Numbered from the stretch's first letter, positions 1 through 14,677 are shown. The stretch: 64,000 nt of DNA from Lingula anatina (GCF_001039355.2 NW_019775714.1:178708-242707), one strand, 5' to 3'. Notes: generated from the sequence alone by a model not told the origin. Program-made: numbers and translations.

Positions 1-3000
1 TCGGGAAGCGCAGAACAATGTAAAAAAAGCACCATTTTCTGCTTTACCAAAGAGCCAAAGAAATTGACGTCAAATGAAAATGGTTCAACTTTTTCCATCT
101 TTCGAGCTATTAACCCTGTTCGTGTGTGCTTGAAACTAACAAAGACGTCCACCAGAGTTTGACTGAGGAAACATCTCTACCATCACTCGGAGCGCTTTGT
201 CTGGTCCCCTTTTGAAACTGGAGAGAATACAGTTGAACTTGCATGATCTCAGCGACGACAGACTAGAAATTAAATTACACAGGAACCGCATGCAAGCTTC
301 TATAAATGTATTGATATTTGTTAGGATCGTCAGTCGTAATCCTCTCCGTGTCAATGATATTAATGGTTTCCTAAAAACAAGGCGGGGGACTTTACCATGA
401 AAATCCGCTTTCGCGCACAGAAAGTAGGGGCTTATCTTACATATTTCAGTCGTATCAATTTGCTCCTAAACCTATTCAGCTAAGTTTTCACGATCTCCCA
501 GATTAATTGTGTTCAGACAGGTATACGTCCATTACGCCACTTCCTTGCTTACTAGGCCAGTCTGGACATTGGTTCTGACATCATTTATACTATTATACCA
601 ATTTCGATTCTCTTCGATTCTGAGAGATCAAGATGGCCAAAAAAGCCCACATAGTCCTAATTTGGCCAATTCGATCGCCAGCAGCCCTCTGTGAATTTGG
701 CAGAATTTTTATTTTCCAGGGAATCTTGGAAGCGTGTCCATGATGTTTGTTTCGGAATTAATTTCGTGGCCAGCAGTGCAAATATGGCCATGTTTTCCTA
801 AATTGATTAAGTTAACATTAGGTCAGGTTGTTCTCAAGTAACTTTCGCTTCATTCCCTTGTGCATATTTACCGCCCTTATTGGCGACAAAGCTAGACACA
901 GGCTATAGCCCAACTTACGAACCTTTAGCAAACTATCGTTACTCCTGTCCACAAACAAAGACAACAGTAACAGAGCTACAAGCTCGAAGTCTCGTACTGA
1001 CTTGACGTCAGAGAAGTGCTTCCATTATTCATCTTTATAATCTAAACAAAAATGGGTACACGTACTTGTCTCAAAAAGAAGCAATTCGCACCAACTGCGA
1101 AAAATTAGAAATACGTTCATTTTTAAGTTGATATTTTTTAATTGATAATTTATTCTATTGGCAGATACTACTTTTTTTCGACTAAAAATTTTGCTTTGAA
1201 GTTGGTGCTTTTATCTTTTTCCTGAAAGTAGCCATCAGCCAAGCCCTCTTCTGGTCCCCAGTGTGTTATGGTCAGTACGGGTAGGTGTTGCCCCCACAAG
1301 AACACTAAGATTTCCACATCACAGAGGGCTGGTATGTCAACAAATCTATCCCCGTGCGGTCAAAATTTTACCATCTGAAGGATAAACGGCGTCAAACCAT
1401 GGTTTAGTTTATATAAGGGACAAATACGCGTTACACCAGATATTACACAACATCGCGATAGGCACTGGCGTATCATCGAACCTCGTGTTTGCTCAAATGA
1501 TCAGCCGTGATTGATTATCAAAACGGATCCATTATCCCCCCGAGTAGCACCCCGAACATGCCGACCTCAGCGGGCACCTGTGTCCAATCTTAAGTTAGGA
1601 TTTTCCTCTAATTTGGTGACGAGCTTCTGTTATTTGTCACCGGCCGTAATCTGCTGGGGACAGAAAACTTACTCACTAGCAGCTTTTGGAGATATTTCAC
1701 CTGGGCAGTAATTACTATGGCAATTAAGACCACCTTACATAACGGTGTGCGTTCCATGCCACGGATGAAGTCGTTTGCCAGCATATTTGGCCAGCGTTAT
1801 TATCCGATTTAGCTAAACTAGTTTGGTCACTGAAAATATTTTGATAATTTAAGCACTCCTCGAAACAAGCCTTAGATATTAATTTCGTTAAATGGCTCTT
1901 TAATTATCTACAACGGAAAAAAAGAAATGAGAGACAGCACTATTTTATTTGCGGTGAATGAAAACTTGAATGGGATTGTTTTAATGATTATAGCCAATTT
2001 TAATTAATATCCTTTCCTATTGTATGTATATACTCTAGTTTTTATCTAAACATAAGATACATATAATATTTTTTACTATTGCTGTTCAAAATAAGAAGAA
2101 GACAACATTGAAAATGTGGTAAATATCAGGGCTATTAGATCATACAATCATACAACTGTCGCCTCACCCCCCCCCCCCCCCAAGGCCCCAGCTTATAGTC
2201 CTTCCCGTCAGATAAAATTCAGAGAGACCAATAACATGCAATTCCGCGTCAACGCCAACGGAGCGAACCGCATAAAAATCTGAAAACGTTTTGATAATTT
2301 GAGCTTTCAAACAGCGTATGTGTGTAGCTTTAAGACTACTTACTCAAATAATGCGTTCATTAACTGAACGTAACCGACAGTTAGCGGGAGATAATTTGCC
2401 CAGTTCTTTCGTAGTTCTGCAAATTATCCCTCGTTGGGCCTTGTGTGTTTATGGACCCCATTGAGGTGTGCATTGCACCTCCACTGTAATTATCCCAAGC
2501 AATTTTGCTAATTGAAAACGAAAATAAAGAAAATCACTAAGGCCAGGCCCTTCTGTTGCAGAAAATTTGTCTCTCGGCTGCATTTGAATGCAAACTGCAT
2601 TCTGCAAAATATGTTCCATTTGTGAAGCGTTTATGATACGAAGAGACAAACGAATAAGAACGTTATTTGCGAGCAATCAATGTAGATTTGGCATTCACAC
2701 TAATGGGTATGAATTTCAGATCCCACGTTGAATTGGAAATTTCACAGCACGCTCTTGTTTCCGATGCAAGTTTCATTAGTGAGAATGCAGTTAATTCGTG
2801 AATCACTCGGCGAAAATTTTCCGAGTAATTTCACAGCCTAAACGATACATCGAATTTACGTTCTCTCTGTAATCCATTTTGAAAATTGTTCTCTAATTGT
2901 TTTAGTAGGTTTCAGGAAATAGTGGGCTTCCCAGCGAGTGAGAAGTAAATTATGATCGGCTCGTATGTGGTTTATTGATGTGTAATTTTTCGTTGCGATT

Positions 3001-4128
3001 TGGGGAAGGATTTATCAGAAAACAAACAATTCTTACGCTCGAACGCGCCTGGCTATTGATCATAAATGATGACACGGACATTTGTGGTTATGTTAAGGTT
3101 TATTCGTCAGTGATGAAATTAACCAGCAGACGAACATTTTTTTTCGTCAAAATACCAAAACATGAATGATGAAAAATTGTAACAAATGTGGAAAACATTA
3201 TACAATACAGAAAACTAAATTATCCATTTAAGTATTTTGGCTTTAAAACACATAGTTTTTTTATGTGAACTATGTTGCAGCCTTGTGTAATGTAATTACT
3301 AAAGGCTGTGTCTAAGTGTGATCGAAACTCGTTACATATAGTGCAGCGTCAGCGGCTGCTTGGGAAGGTTGTTCTTAATTCACACACATGCGGATCGCCT
3401 CTCCTGATCAATTTTCTTACATAAGAAGCATTTTAATTCTGTCAAGAAATGGAACAGTGAAAGTGCATTGCTGGCATATATCTGCTACCCTCTCCAATAT
3501 CGGCAGCATCGGTCCTTATTCTATCTAAACTTTCCTCCCACAGAAACATCAGTTTCGACCGACTACTGTTTTATTTTGTAACCTACTGAATCACAACGAA
3601 ATAATTATCGGGAGAGTATTAAAAATCATAAAATGACAAAAATAAAAACTGTCAGAGCTGCTTAAGAGATTATGGCTTTTCGGGGATATTTTCCAGGTCG
3701 ATGAAATCCGTAATTTTGATCCAGATATATCCGGCTGGGGCCTACATTGACTTGACATCTTGGTAGATTAAAGAGAAGAAACGCTATTAACTATTCATGT
3801 CTTTGTGGCGTTTGCAATACTTGCCAGCACACGCGATGGCAAATAAGATATTCGCAAAAACTGGCTCTCTGTAAATTTATGAACACTCGTGAAGTAAATT
3901 GTGTTTTATAGTGCCCGTGATTTCCCCTTTCATTTTGACAGGGAACTGTGCATGTATGTAACACGCTTAAAACGTAAATCGCGGTTCATTACATTAAATG
4001 ATAAATGCGGAAATGTATATTTTTGATCCAAATGGCGTTGAATTATACATGAAAATATGCCCTGTAACCAGGCACTGATATGAGCATTATCGTTATAGAT
4101 AAAACGTCATGTATTTGGTATTTTCCAG
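1..4128. other. Non-coding region, possibly intron of the gene ending at 4357
   Basis: I see no coding exon that I can support here. The sequence is mostly unique and AT-rich with many moderate-GC blocks. The only low-complexity tract is a poly-C run near 2167-2181. Because the exon at 4129 starts with a splice acceptor in mid-codon, at least the 3' part of this stretch should be intron of that + strand gene, whose earlier exons lie upstream. Short open frames here have no recognisable motifs and no convincing splice borders. Confidence 0.5.
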
Positions 4129-4357
4129 ATATCAGCACCATCACAGTAGGCTGGGAGCTTCTTCGCCGGTAGAAGGTGCTACAAAATTTTACGACGACCA
4201 CAAAGCGGACACAACGTCAGAGTCGTTATGCTCATCGCCGCCAATATCGCCGGGAGGGCCGGAGATGCCCGATCTCCCCGAGACCCCGCCCCCACTGCCA
4301 GACTCCCCACAACACGATGTCAGAGACGCTACATCCCCGTCGTCATCGACGTCGTAA
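4129..4357 (+). CDS. Probable terminal coding exon of an unidentified gene, Pro/Ser-rich C-terminus
   Basis: The exon is preceded by a pyrimidine-leaning tract ending in ttttccag, so the acceptor AG is 4127-4128. The frame enters with two bases of a codon missing (the third base is 4129), reads 75 residues and ends at TAA 4355-4357. The peptide has a His run (YQHHH), an acidic middle, and a Ser/Pro-rich tail containing SSPPISPGG and PETPPPLPDSPQ, ending in a Ser/Thr stretch. The coding part is clearly GC-richer than its flanks and uses many NCG codons, which supports real coding. Such disordered tails are common at the C-termini of transcription factors and membrane proteins. I do not recognise the family. 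An open frame extends upstream to an ATG at 4109, but that ATG lies in the presumed intron, so a single-exon gene is less likely. Confidence 0.5.
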
Positions 4358-7300
4358 ACAGTATTTTCAAGTAATTTTTAGAAACGTGACTGTTGTTGTA
4401 CGTGTCGGATATCTGCAAGTCATGGTGCAAAATGGCGTAAATAGAAATATGCCGCCATGGAGGACTTTGAACAACAAACCAGGAGCATTTTAAAGTTTAT
4501 CTAAAAAGACTGGAAACAAAAACTGGGATATTAAGCTAATCTTAAAAGGAATTTACTGTTAAAACCATAAAATGCTTTATTTCGTTAAATAGCTTAATTT
4601 CTCATGGATAATTTGCCATTTTCTAAGATCACTGAGGGAAATACATGAAAACTATTTTGACAACTTCTAAAGATCTATCCGATGTTTCGACCGCACATAT
4701 TTTAACATATATATTCTTCTAAAAGAAGAGAGCTTTTTGTTTTGTATTTATGTCACTTTCAAATTATTGTGAATAGCATATATATATATATATAGTGGGG
4801 ATTTTTTTCTACTCGTTGCCAATATGTATTTTTCATTATTTTAGTGCATGAGCATTTACAATTAAAATATTTTCTTGTACATATGTTGCTGTAAATATAC
4901 GCATATTGTTCTATATTCTATTATGATTACATGAGAACTGTTAATTTATCTCGGGTAAAAAAATGAGTTGTCTTGGCGTAAGTGGTATTTGGGTCCTAGA
5001 CCGATTGTTTCTTTAAAAAGTTTGCCACCGTGCTTTACACAAGCGTTGAATATAGTATAATATAGTTTGATTCAACTTCCACCCTATCCTTTTCTTTGAA
5101 ATATGTTTCAATATTTCAAAAAAAAAAAAAATACATCCACGCCAATTATTATTACCCAGTAAAAGCATTCTCCAATCACGAGCGGGTTTGCTCTATTTAT
5201 CTTTGTTCAAAGCGAACAGATTCACTGTGAAATAAAATACATTTTATAAAGAAATGCATACCCGATCTTGTTACTGTAATGCAACATCAGTCATTATTTC
5301 CTGTTATCTGTTTTACAGGCAGTAGGTAGGTTGTAGGAAGCAATTGCAAAACTATTCCATTCGCAATGAAAAAGAAAAAAAAATTGTCAAAATTAACGCC
5401 TGTCTGACATGAGTAATCTTTAGCTTGTGTTTGCCCTCTGCTGGACAAAGCAGGTTTCAGTATGGTATCAGTGAAAACACATTTGAGTAAATATGGATAT
5501 TTTAAAAAATTGGATGAATTTCCATGTTTTTATGAACCGCAATGACAGCGCAGTTCTCCTGCCTGTAATTGTAGACTTCTGTATTGTAAATCAGTATTGA
5601 TGGATTTCTGGTTTGTTTAGATGAAGATATTATTTCAATATTTTATAGCATGCTATGTTTATTCGAAGATAAACATTAAATGCAATCTTGTTTCCTCTGA
5701 CAATAGCAAACCACATGCAAAAATCTAAATACAGTAAAAGAAAACGACTTTTTCCTCGAATTGGATGGAAATGTGATGCGATAGAGTAATCGCGCTACTT
5801 TGTATTAATTTCCGCGAGGTGATACTGAGATAGATCCATTAACGGATCCCAGAGATTGCTAGTATTAAATACATCAGGGAAAAGTGCTCTGAAAGTTATG
5901 AAACGCATAAAAAAGCGTCAGAAAGTCCTAACGTAACGCAGAGAATAAATTATAGATATTCGGAAGCAAGTGTATCCCTGACAACAAATTGCAGATCTCA
6001 TATAAGCTATTTTTAAATCATCACTTTTGGGATATGTTAGTGGTGTTCCAATAAACGGGTTCCTAACGAGTGATAAAAAAATCATGTCCCCTGTCACCCC
6101 CCCCCCCCTTTATGTCGGTAGTTTTATGCGCCATCAGTGAGGACTAGATCATAAAGACATGGCGGTCTTATCTGTATCAACCCTTAACTTTTTAACGCAA
6201 CCGACTTTTGTATGAAGTGACCTCTATCCAAAAGCGTCTCCATCCGGGTGACTGAACAATATTTTCGGTGCAGAAGACGTGGGGTGGCAGACGTCAAGAA
6301 TGGCAAAGATCGCACAAGCTCGCGTCAACTTTGACGCAGCGAAGCCATATTGAAATAACTATCGAAATCGTTGGAGGCTCCACTAAGGGAGGCAGTCGGT
6401 GAGAATGATCCCCGAAATATGGCACCTTTTTTTTACTCAAAATTGATTTATTTTCAACGGATAATGATGACTTGTGAAAGAAGACCCCACCTGATCCAAC
6501 TTTCGATTCAACGACTATCTCGAGAAAGACTCATATTCAAAGTTTAAATTACACTGGCGCCGCTACAATTATATGATAATGCCAAATTTTTATTGTTAGA
6601 TAATCATAGGTTTTACACGTATTAGCCACGTGCAAAGAACAATGTTGAAGAATATTGCATTTGTACGACGTGTTAACACTAATTTGTGGAATCTATTTCA
6701 AGCATTTTTTATTGTTTTAATTTCTCCGGGTGTCTACCAAAGCCAAGGCACGTTCCGTTCCGTTATCGTCTGCTCCTCCTGACAATAAACGAACCATGTA
6801 GACTGTAAACTTACACCGCGCCCCATTATTGAACTTTGAATCTTCAAGAGCTCTAAACATACATATACTCCACGTGAACCACTAAATTGGATTTCTTCCT
6901 CTTCCACCTCAGTAAGCTTGTCACTTAGATTTACATGTAAAATTTCGGTTTGAATAAACACGATGCCGGAGTCTTGAAAAGTCCGTCAAACCAGCTTGAA
7001 TACCGACGTAACAGACACCAACTCAAATGGAGTGCCCTATTATCTCTCCCGACTACACTCCAGCCGAGCTTACTTTTCAAGGAATGGAGACTGAAGGACT
7101 TCAGATTGCAACGTTTCTCACTTGCTGATTTGTGCATTTCTCACATGAAAGTTTTCTTCTAGCACGCTCTCGTGTATTCTGCTCCTGAAATATGGTGCAT
7201 CGTCTCATGTCTCTTTTGTTGAAAAAAAAATCATAAAGCAGCAATAAACACTTATGCTAGAGTTGATAACATCATTTGTTTGTTTGGTCCTATGGTGTGA

Positions 7301-7705
7301 TTTTGATGCGTGCGTGAAGCATTATCTAAATTTCTATTTCCTGTCAGTTTCTGCTTTTTTTTACTTGTCACACTTGTTTAACCTTACCAACACAATGTGG
7401 GGTTGTTTTTTTTTTTTTGTTATTATTTCAATTCTCTATTTTTAAATTATTTCTTATTTTCCTTTTTTTTTAATTTATGCCCTGGTGAATTATGAAGATA
7501 ACATTTTCTGTCATGTATGTTATGGAAATTTTGAATTTTGAAATGGTTCATTTTTCATTCAAGAAATATGTCTGGAAATGTTATGATTATCCAAATATGC
7601 CCCTTTGATACATGTTTTTACCAACTTGGGTTTGTAAACTGTAGATATTGTGTATCATATCGCAAGTGACATATCATACAGAATAAAATGTACTTTCATA
7701 TGATT
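4358..7705 (+). other. Candidate 3' UTR downstream of the 4129-4357 exon
   Basis: No coding exon is visible after the stop codon. The DNA is AT-rich with T-runs, as in long animal 3' UTRs. Two AATAAA signals on the + strand could end the transcript: 5231-5236 and 7682-7687. The second is followed by sequence that changes character. A short (TA)n lies near 4779-4794, an A-run near 5119-5131 and a poly-C run near 6099-6108. Which polyadenylation site is used cannot be told from sequence alone. Confidence 0.3.
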
Positions 7706-8568
7706 TAAAGATCAATTTAAAGCGCTTCACAGTTATTTTTGTTGGCTTTTGGTTGGCTTTTGAGTTTTAATGGTTTTCAAGATGGAAGGAAGGGCGCAGT
7801 AGTTAATCTAGGCACCTGTGTCCCTCCCCTCCCCAGCTGAAACATTTTGATAAGTGAGCTAATAATTCACTTAATGCAATTTGTCGTTTAGTGTAGGCAT
7901 TGTTCTTTTCATTGTCGGTAAGTGAAAGTAGATTTAGTTGTCAGAGGAGAGAAAAGGAAGGAGGTTTCGGTACATTCTTCGGCCATCTGTCCATTTCTTC
8001 CCCGCTGACCTCCTCTCCGGCGCACTTGTTCTTGCTAACCGGTGGTCATTTACTCAAATCGAAGCTCACTTTCAGCCCTGTGTCTTTGTTCCGTCATTTT
8101 CCCTGCCCCTCATTAGTCAAAATGTTGCCGAACAAAAATGTATTTAAAGTCAGAAGAATCGAATTTCCCGCAAATTGGATGCACGGATTATCGTTTCACT
8201 AGCATTGACATCTCTTTTCAGAGGCATTATATCATCTCTGTGATTATTCAAATCGGTTACACAACGACAAGGATTGGATAGCGTCTCATCACTGGAGAGA
8301 TGGGCACAGTCCAGCTTAAATTAATAAATGCCAAGTATCATCCCTGTGTAGCTATTGATTACCTATAGAAGGGTTGGATCATTTTCGGCCATTACAATTC
8401 AATTAGTCCCCCTGACTGCCGCAGATGATGCAATTTGGTCATACGGTGCATTGTAGAGAGACGAAATACAGGGGGAGACGAAATTCTATTCCATCTTGAT
8501 GCTTTTAAGAACATATTTTTAGAAATGAGTCATTGAAGCAAACAAAGTGATTTTTTGTTCCATTTAAA

Positions 8569-8570
8569 TT

Positions 8571-8617
<47 letters not shown>

Positions 8618-8619
8618 TT
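8569..8619. repeat. TTTA tetranucleotide microsatellite
   Basis: About 12 perfect TTTA units lie in AT-rich intergenic DNA. It is a simple repeat with no coding meaning. Confidence 0.9.
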
Positions 8620-9452
8620 GCGTGTGCATATTAAATGTTTTTATTTGGAACCGGATATCTTAGATTTTGCAAGCAGCGATTTTAATAATTATTATTTCCA
8701 AAGATATGGAGATCTTTTCAAATAAAAATAACTCAGCGCACCATGTATGAAGAAAAATAATTGAAGTTTTTTTTAACTATCAGTGTCAATAAAAATCGTT
8801 TTTCAAACTCAACAGCAGGCTTAAAGAGAAGAAAATAAAAGAATTATAATTCAGAGAGGGACACAGGTGCACCATTAGTGTCAGACAGCGTTCAGGTGTA
8901 CCTACACCTTTGGAGACCAGTGTAAACTATTCTCTACATTCACTGAATCAATTAGACCCTCCTCCTCCCTCCTCGTTAAGCGCTCAAGCTGCGGAAAATT
9001 ACTGCCAACTCCCTACCAGCGGCGTCCCTTCACTAAGGTAGACGAAAATGTTAATAAAGTTAAAAGATGTCAGGCGGGTTTCTTGTGTCTAGTTTTCGCT
9101 TAAGGAGAAAGAGCCTCCCGTAAATTGTTGGATTATTCAGCGAGAGTCACTCCAACCTGCTAGTAGCGGTGATGCTGGTAATAATTCCATTTAGAAATGA
9201 AATATTGATGTAATTTCACTCTCATTCTTTCTCTACCGTTTTTTTTTTCTTTCTTTCTTGTAGTCTCGGATGTTGCTTCAGGTAAAAAAAAACTACACTA
9301 CTTTGAAAATTTGACAGTGAACAACAACGCCAAACAAAGCAATCTTGTCGATAAAATGCAATCAAAACATCACGTAGATAAACTACTAAAATAGAGCGAT
9401 TTGTTCGTGTTTCTTTTAACTTGAATTAATCATAAGTCGAAAAGCGATTTCA

Positions 9453-9588
9453 ATACAAAAATAAATCAATGCTATTAAATTCGGATCGATAAACTGCGAA
9501 TATCCTTTAACCAACACANAAATACAAAACTAAATCAATGCTATTCAATTCGGATCGATAAACTAAGAATATCCTTTAACCAACACAT
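9453..9588. repeat. Short direct duplication split by an n at 9519
   Basis: The segment ending at 9518 (aaataaatcaatgctatt onward) is repeated immediately after the n with a few substitutions, over about 67 bases each. It looks like the overlapping ends of two contigs that were placed side by side rather than merged. Confidence 0.75.
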
Positions 9589-10223
9589 TCCAATAGAAAT
9601 CGCAAAAAGACATTGGTTACCGAGACCCTAGAAGAGAGAAGTTATATAAAACAACTCTTTTCAGTGGACACATAAAACCTTTTTTTCTTGACAAATACTC
9701 GTTCATTAATTTTCTCGATCTCTCTGTCTTGTTCTAATACGGGGTGGGGGTTGGGGGGGGACTTGGAATGATCGCACACACCTTGATAAACTCCTCTAAC
9801 TTTTACTGAAGACATGATATTACTTTAAACCCCTCTGGAATCGATAAACTTGTAACTTTGAAGGATGAACAAATCCAGTGTGGAGTTTTTTGATACACGT
9901 ATTGATTATAATGCTACTAAATTTAAAACTACGCAGATGAGCGTACATATTGTGAGGCACGACCAGTGGGGGTCGACGAAGAGCACCCGGTAATTTAGAC
10001 AGTGTTCATGGACAAAACGGTTAGTCACCTTACTTTCCGAACTTAATTCTCTTCTCTGTTTGTACATTTGATTTCCGTCAGTGTGATTTTCTTGGATAAT
10101 TTTTTCTTTGGGGAAGGGCTGGAGGGGGGGGGTGTAAGCATTGTTGAATGGTTTTTGATAAATTGGACCAGAGTATAACATTTTTATAATATAAAATATG
10201 TTGTTGCGCCGTTTTTTTTTTTA

Positions 10224-10247
10224 NNNNNNNNNNNNNNNNNNNNNNNN
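10224..10247. other. Assembly gap (24 N)
   Basis: A run of 24 unknown bases follows a T homopolymer. The preceding T-run probably broke the assembly. Confidence 0.99.
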
Positions 10248-13200
10248 TGTGGCGTAACGCTTTTGATGTAGTGAGTTTTAACCTGTTTCTTTTGATGCTT
10301 GAAGAACATTTATTCCTAACTAAAATGTCATCATGAAAAAACAGGCGTCAAGTTGCACGCTGTCGTCCTGCTCGCACGTGAGGTGCCTAGAGGAAGCTAA
10401 TCTTTTTGCAAACGTTTTTCCCACTTATGCCGTGCCTTACTACACAACTTGGACGTCTTCATCTTTGCCATAATTGAGCCTTCCTATTTGTGCAGTGGAG
10501 AGATAACAAACCCATACTCTCCAGATTATAACACCTTTTTACTGCCAATATTTGTGACTCTATTCGGGATTGTTTACTCGCCGTATTGATAGTTAATCAC
10601 ACCTGGCAATTCATTAATACTGTGTCTCTCCAGACACAAGAGCCGACTGAGAACACCTGATTTTAAGCCGTCACAAGGGGATCCCAAATTCCACTTTTGG
10701 ATCTTAAACCCTTTCTGGCGAACAATGGCAATTCTGAAGACTATTGAATGATCAGGGAAATACATTCAAGGGGTGTTTTCTCTTCGATTATAGTTTGGTC
10801 AGATAGTTGAAATTTGCCTTTACATTCGTGTTGACTAGGAGTCTTGATCAGTTTATGTGCTGCCTCCTTCAGTGTTGAAGTGGAGGAACCAAGCATTAGC
10901 AGCGAAACTCAATCACTTGTACGCTTCGAATTGGGAGTCAATCGCATTCAAAGGCGCATTATACCCTTTCAAATAAAATGTAACTGCAAACAGAAACCGA
11001 GCACATGCGAGATCAAAAGGCTAAAACATACATTCACGTATTTCAAATGTGCGTGTTTGGTCAATATTTTCACTAATTTAAATAAAATCAAGCAATAAAG
11101 AGGTATAATACCCGCCCCAAGGCGTCGGGCGATAGGGGTCGTTATCAGGATTAAACCAACCATTAGATATGTCATTTATAATAGATACCGTGTTTATTTT
11201 AAAATGCAAATATACACATTCCCTGAATGCGTTGAGCCTTTAGCGCGTCAGTTAGTGCACGATCCGATCACTTCACATTGGAACTGATAAATAAATGTCT
11301 CAGTATCTTTTTTCCGCTGTCAATTCAGGCCATTTTAGAAGGGTTCATTAAATTCCTAATTTTCGCGGTTTCTGATTTTTAGAAAAACAAGTTTATTCAG
11401 CCCATCCCTGATTACGGGAATCGAGTCTATTTACGTGAAGATATCAGGGGGAAAACAGATCCGCTTTGCTTGAAGCCCAAGCCTCCGAGAACAACGAGTG
11501 TAACTCTTTACGTTCAATTAGCCGCCATGCTTCGATCAATATCTGTTTGAAAATGAACTTATCTTGTGTCTTCAAGGAGATAGTGACGATAATTCCATTC
11601 TCCACGGACAAAAGAGCGTAATTTGGTTCGGATAAAACCAGAAGCGTTGCAAGCCCCCTTTCCTTGCTCTAATTTACACACTCTTGATGCAGACCTAACG
11701 CTAATAGAAAAAGATATTAAATTTATATTTCAATCTAAGATTACTCATGTCTCAGATTCTCTTGGGGAAAAGAAAACCTCGTTTAAAAGAAATTATATCA
11801 AAGACAGTCTGCAATGACTATCATTTAATTCAATATTGAAACCAAGTCGCATTTGTGTTGCCTTCGATCTTGTTCAAAGAAACTAAAGACAGCGTTTAAT
11901 AGACCGTTAGGAGCCGATTAGCGTCAAGAAAAATTGAATTTGCCAAGCTCGCATTTCGATTATTAGCACCGCTAGGTACTCTAATACGTTATGTCCATAT
12001 GCCGCAGCACAAACAGTAGAGGGGACATCTGGCAAGGACAGGAGGGGTGTCGCATGGACGATAGAGTAGCCACTTAGCCCCCCTGGGTCAGTGGTATACT
12101 GGAGGGGGTAGGAACGCTTCCCATCTTATTAACTTTATAGAGCATGAAATCTGATGTAAGATCATGAGAGATGAATGGAGGAGGTCTGGGTGTGTTATTA
12201 TGGTTGTACAAATGTAAATGTGAAAGTGTGATTGGTCGTGTTATTATTGAAGAAGGATTTTTGTGGGAGAAATAAGGAGGGGTTAATATTATTCACGTTA
12301 AGTTGTGAAAAGTTGCTGTATATTGTTCCAGTTGGCAAGAAAAGGAAAGTGACAGGGGTTTAACTGTGTTCACAGTGAAAATCAATGGTTTTTCACTTTG
12401 GAAATGTCATTGATTTCTTACTGAAATAGAATTTAAAAACATCATTTTACGTATAAGTTAAATAAATGTCGAAATTAAATATACCTCGATAGGCTGTCGT
12501 AGATTTTGAACCAAGCCTATGTAAAAAATATAGTTATCTATAACTCAAAAAGGATGTTGTAGGCCTATTCTTTTATTCAATTAGTTTTTTTACTATTCCT
12601 CAACTTTTAAGGAATCGTTTCGGTGCAGTTCGTTCAATTCAATACAAAAATACTCTGTCTTACAGAGCCTGTAGTACAGCCGATAGCTAGAATCAATAAA
12701 TATGTTTGCTTAGTTTAGGAAACGTCAGTTTTTTCTTTCTCTTTAAAGCTTAATCTTTTAATTCATCGATATACACCGCCACAAAGTAAGTGCTCTGTCC
12801 TTATAGATTTTCTCTTAGTCCTTTCCGATGGAACATGAATAAAGATTAACAACTAATTTAAAGATGAAATTTCACTTGATAGAATATTTATTGTTCCCCT
12901 TAAGAATGGATCTCAGAAAATAAACATTAATTGTTTGGCGTTAGACGGAACAGCGGACCACTTGAGCCTGTTGCTTGCCTACCGTAGATCAATTAGTAGA
13001 CTAAACGGCAGGTACTTAGAGAAGTAGCATTATCTAGGAGTTGATTCAGTAAATCAAACCCAACTTACTTTATACAATATGCTGTTTGTTGTACCTTTTA
13101 TTCAAGTTACATAAGATCGGTTCTTTCGAATGATTTTTGGCAATCTGCTGTGTGAAAACGCTGCTATTCAGTTTATGTTATTCCTAGTCTTTCACTCTTA

Positions 13201-14642
13201 CTTTTTTTCACATTTGTCTTCGGTAGTAAGGGTGTTCTTTACTCCTCTGTTTTAAATAACCGGATATCTGTAATCATCACTGGTGTTAATTTACTATGAA
13301 TTGACAATAATTCTTGATTAACGATTCAATCATCAGTGCAACGGCTGAAAAAGCAAGCTTGCCACAGAAGTATTCACGCGTGTTAGTCCTCTGAGATCTT
13401 GGCAGGGGCTAGTTCGATCCAGTCGTGTGTTATTTTTTCTCTACAAAATAACTGTTAACAGGGTTAAGTGCAGTTTGAAACTTAATCCACTGCACGAATG
13501 TTTGTACATTAATTAATCGTCAATTAAACAGCAGTTGGTGATAATCCTGTGAACAGTTTACAAGTTAATTGCGTCTGCCGATCGAAAGATGGTAACTTAA
13601 TCGCGGGAAATTGCCGCCGAGAAAGCCCACTGATGGAGAAAAATCTCAACTTGTGCTTGTGTATTTTACTCAAGGAAGGCTTCCCGTTTGTGAGTGCATC
13701 GCGGTGTCAAAATCGACAACTTAATTTTGACATGTATTCAATCGCTTTCGGTGTCAAATATTCCCTTCCGCCGTCTTTATCTGGAGTTCATTCCACTCGT
13801 CTTTTAGGCCGCCGTCTACGCTAAATCCTTCATAAAAAAACGACGTGCTATTATTGTTCAATATATCAGATTATAGGCAGATTAATGGAAATTATGAAAT
13901 GTTCGATTTAAATCTTTTAGATCTATGCAAATTTTCACGGTGAATAAATCAGAAAATAATTAATGAACACTTAGCGAGGATTTAGATTGCGTTCAAGTGT
14001 TTACGTAACTTCTTCAATTCTGATCTGCCAATTGTTTATTAGTCCGGATGCTGAGTGATTTTCTTGGTAAGGAAACGTTTTCCTAGTTTCTGTTTGGAAG
14101 CGGAGAAATAGAAAACTTGAAGTCGTATGTTAAATAGAAAAGTATTGCCGTTACAATATTTGACTAGTGTTACTTTACCAGCCAACACGCCATCACATCA
14201 CCCAGACATGCACTTTTACTTAATTTTTAGTCGAGGTGCAATTTCCTCAATTGATTTTAGCGAAATCCGAACCCTCAGCTTGAGAAAATGCAGCCACGCA
14301 CGATGGAACCGTTTCCGAGGATTCGGTGACAACCCCTTGACGGTCGTAATGTCGCGATGTGGGGCCAAATTGTGGGAAATTACTCAGATTTTTTCGCGCT
14401 TCTTCGAGCAGCGATTTATTTCGGGGCTGCGCAGGTTAAGTCGTATCTCGATAGATGATAGCATAAAGCATATTCCAGAGTTTAGTTGTCCTCAAAGTTA
14501 GTGTTATGTTAGACTGTCGTGCTAATAAGATTTGCCAGCCGTGCTGCTACCTTTGACATAACGGGATATAATGCTGACATTCTCATATTGACATCATCTA
14601 TTTATCAGCTTTATTCTTGACATGTGTATATGATTCTTTATT

Positions 14643-14646
<4 letters not shown>

Positions 14647-14677
<31 letters not shown>

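Noticed and set aside
198-215. Match to the start of miR-133 (TGGTCCCCTT)
   Set aside because: Ten bases only. The rest of the mature sequence disagrees and no hairpin partner is visible nearby.
13400-13440. tRNA-like B box (AGTTCGATCC) followed by T-run
   Set aside because: The surrounding bases do not form a T arm, and no A box, anticodon arm or acceptor stem could be built.
14127-14501. 124-residue open frame as a gene
   Set aside because: No recognisable motif, no flanking splice sites that I trust, and composition like surrounding DNA. Kept only as part of a possible regulatory block.
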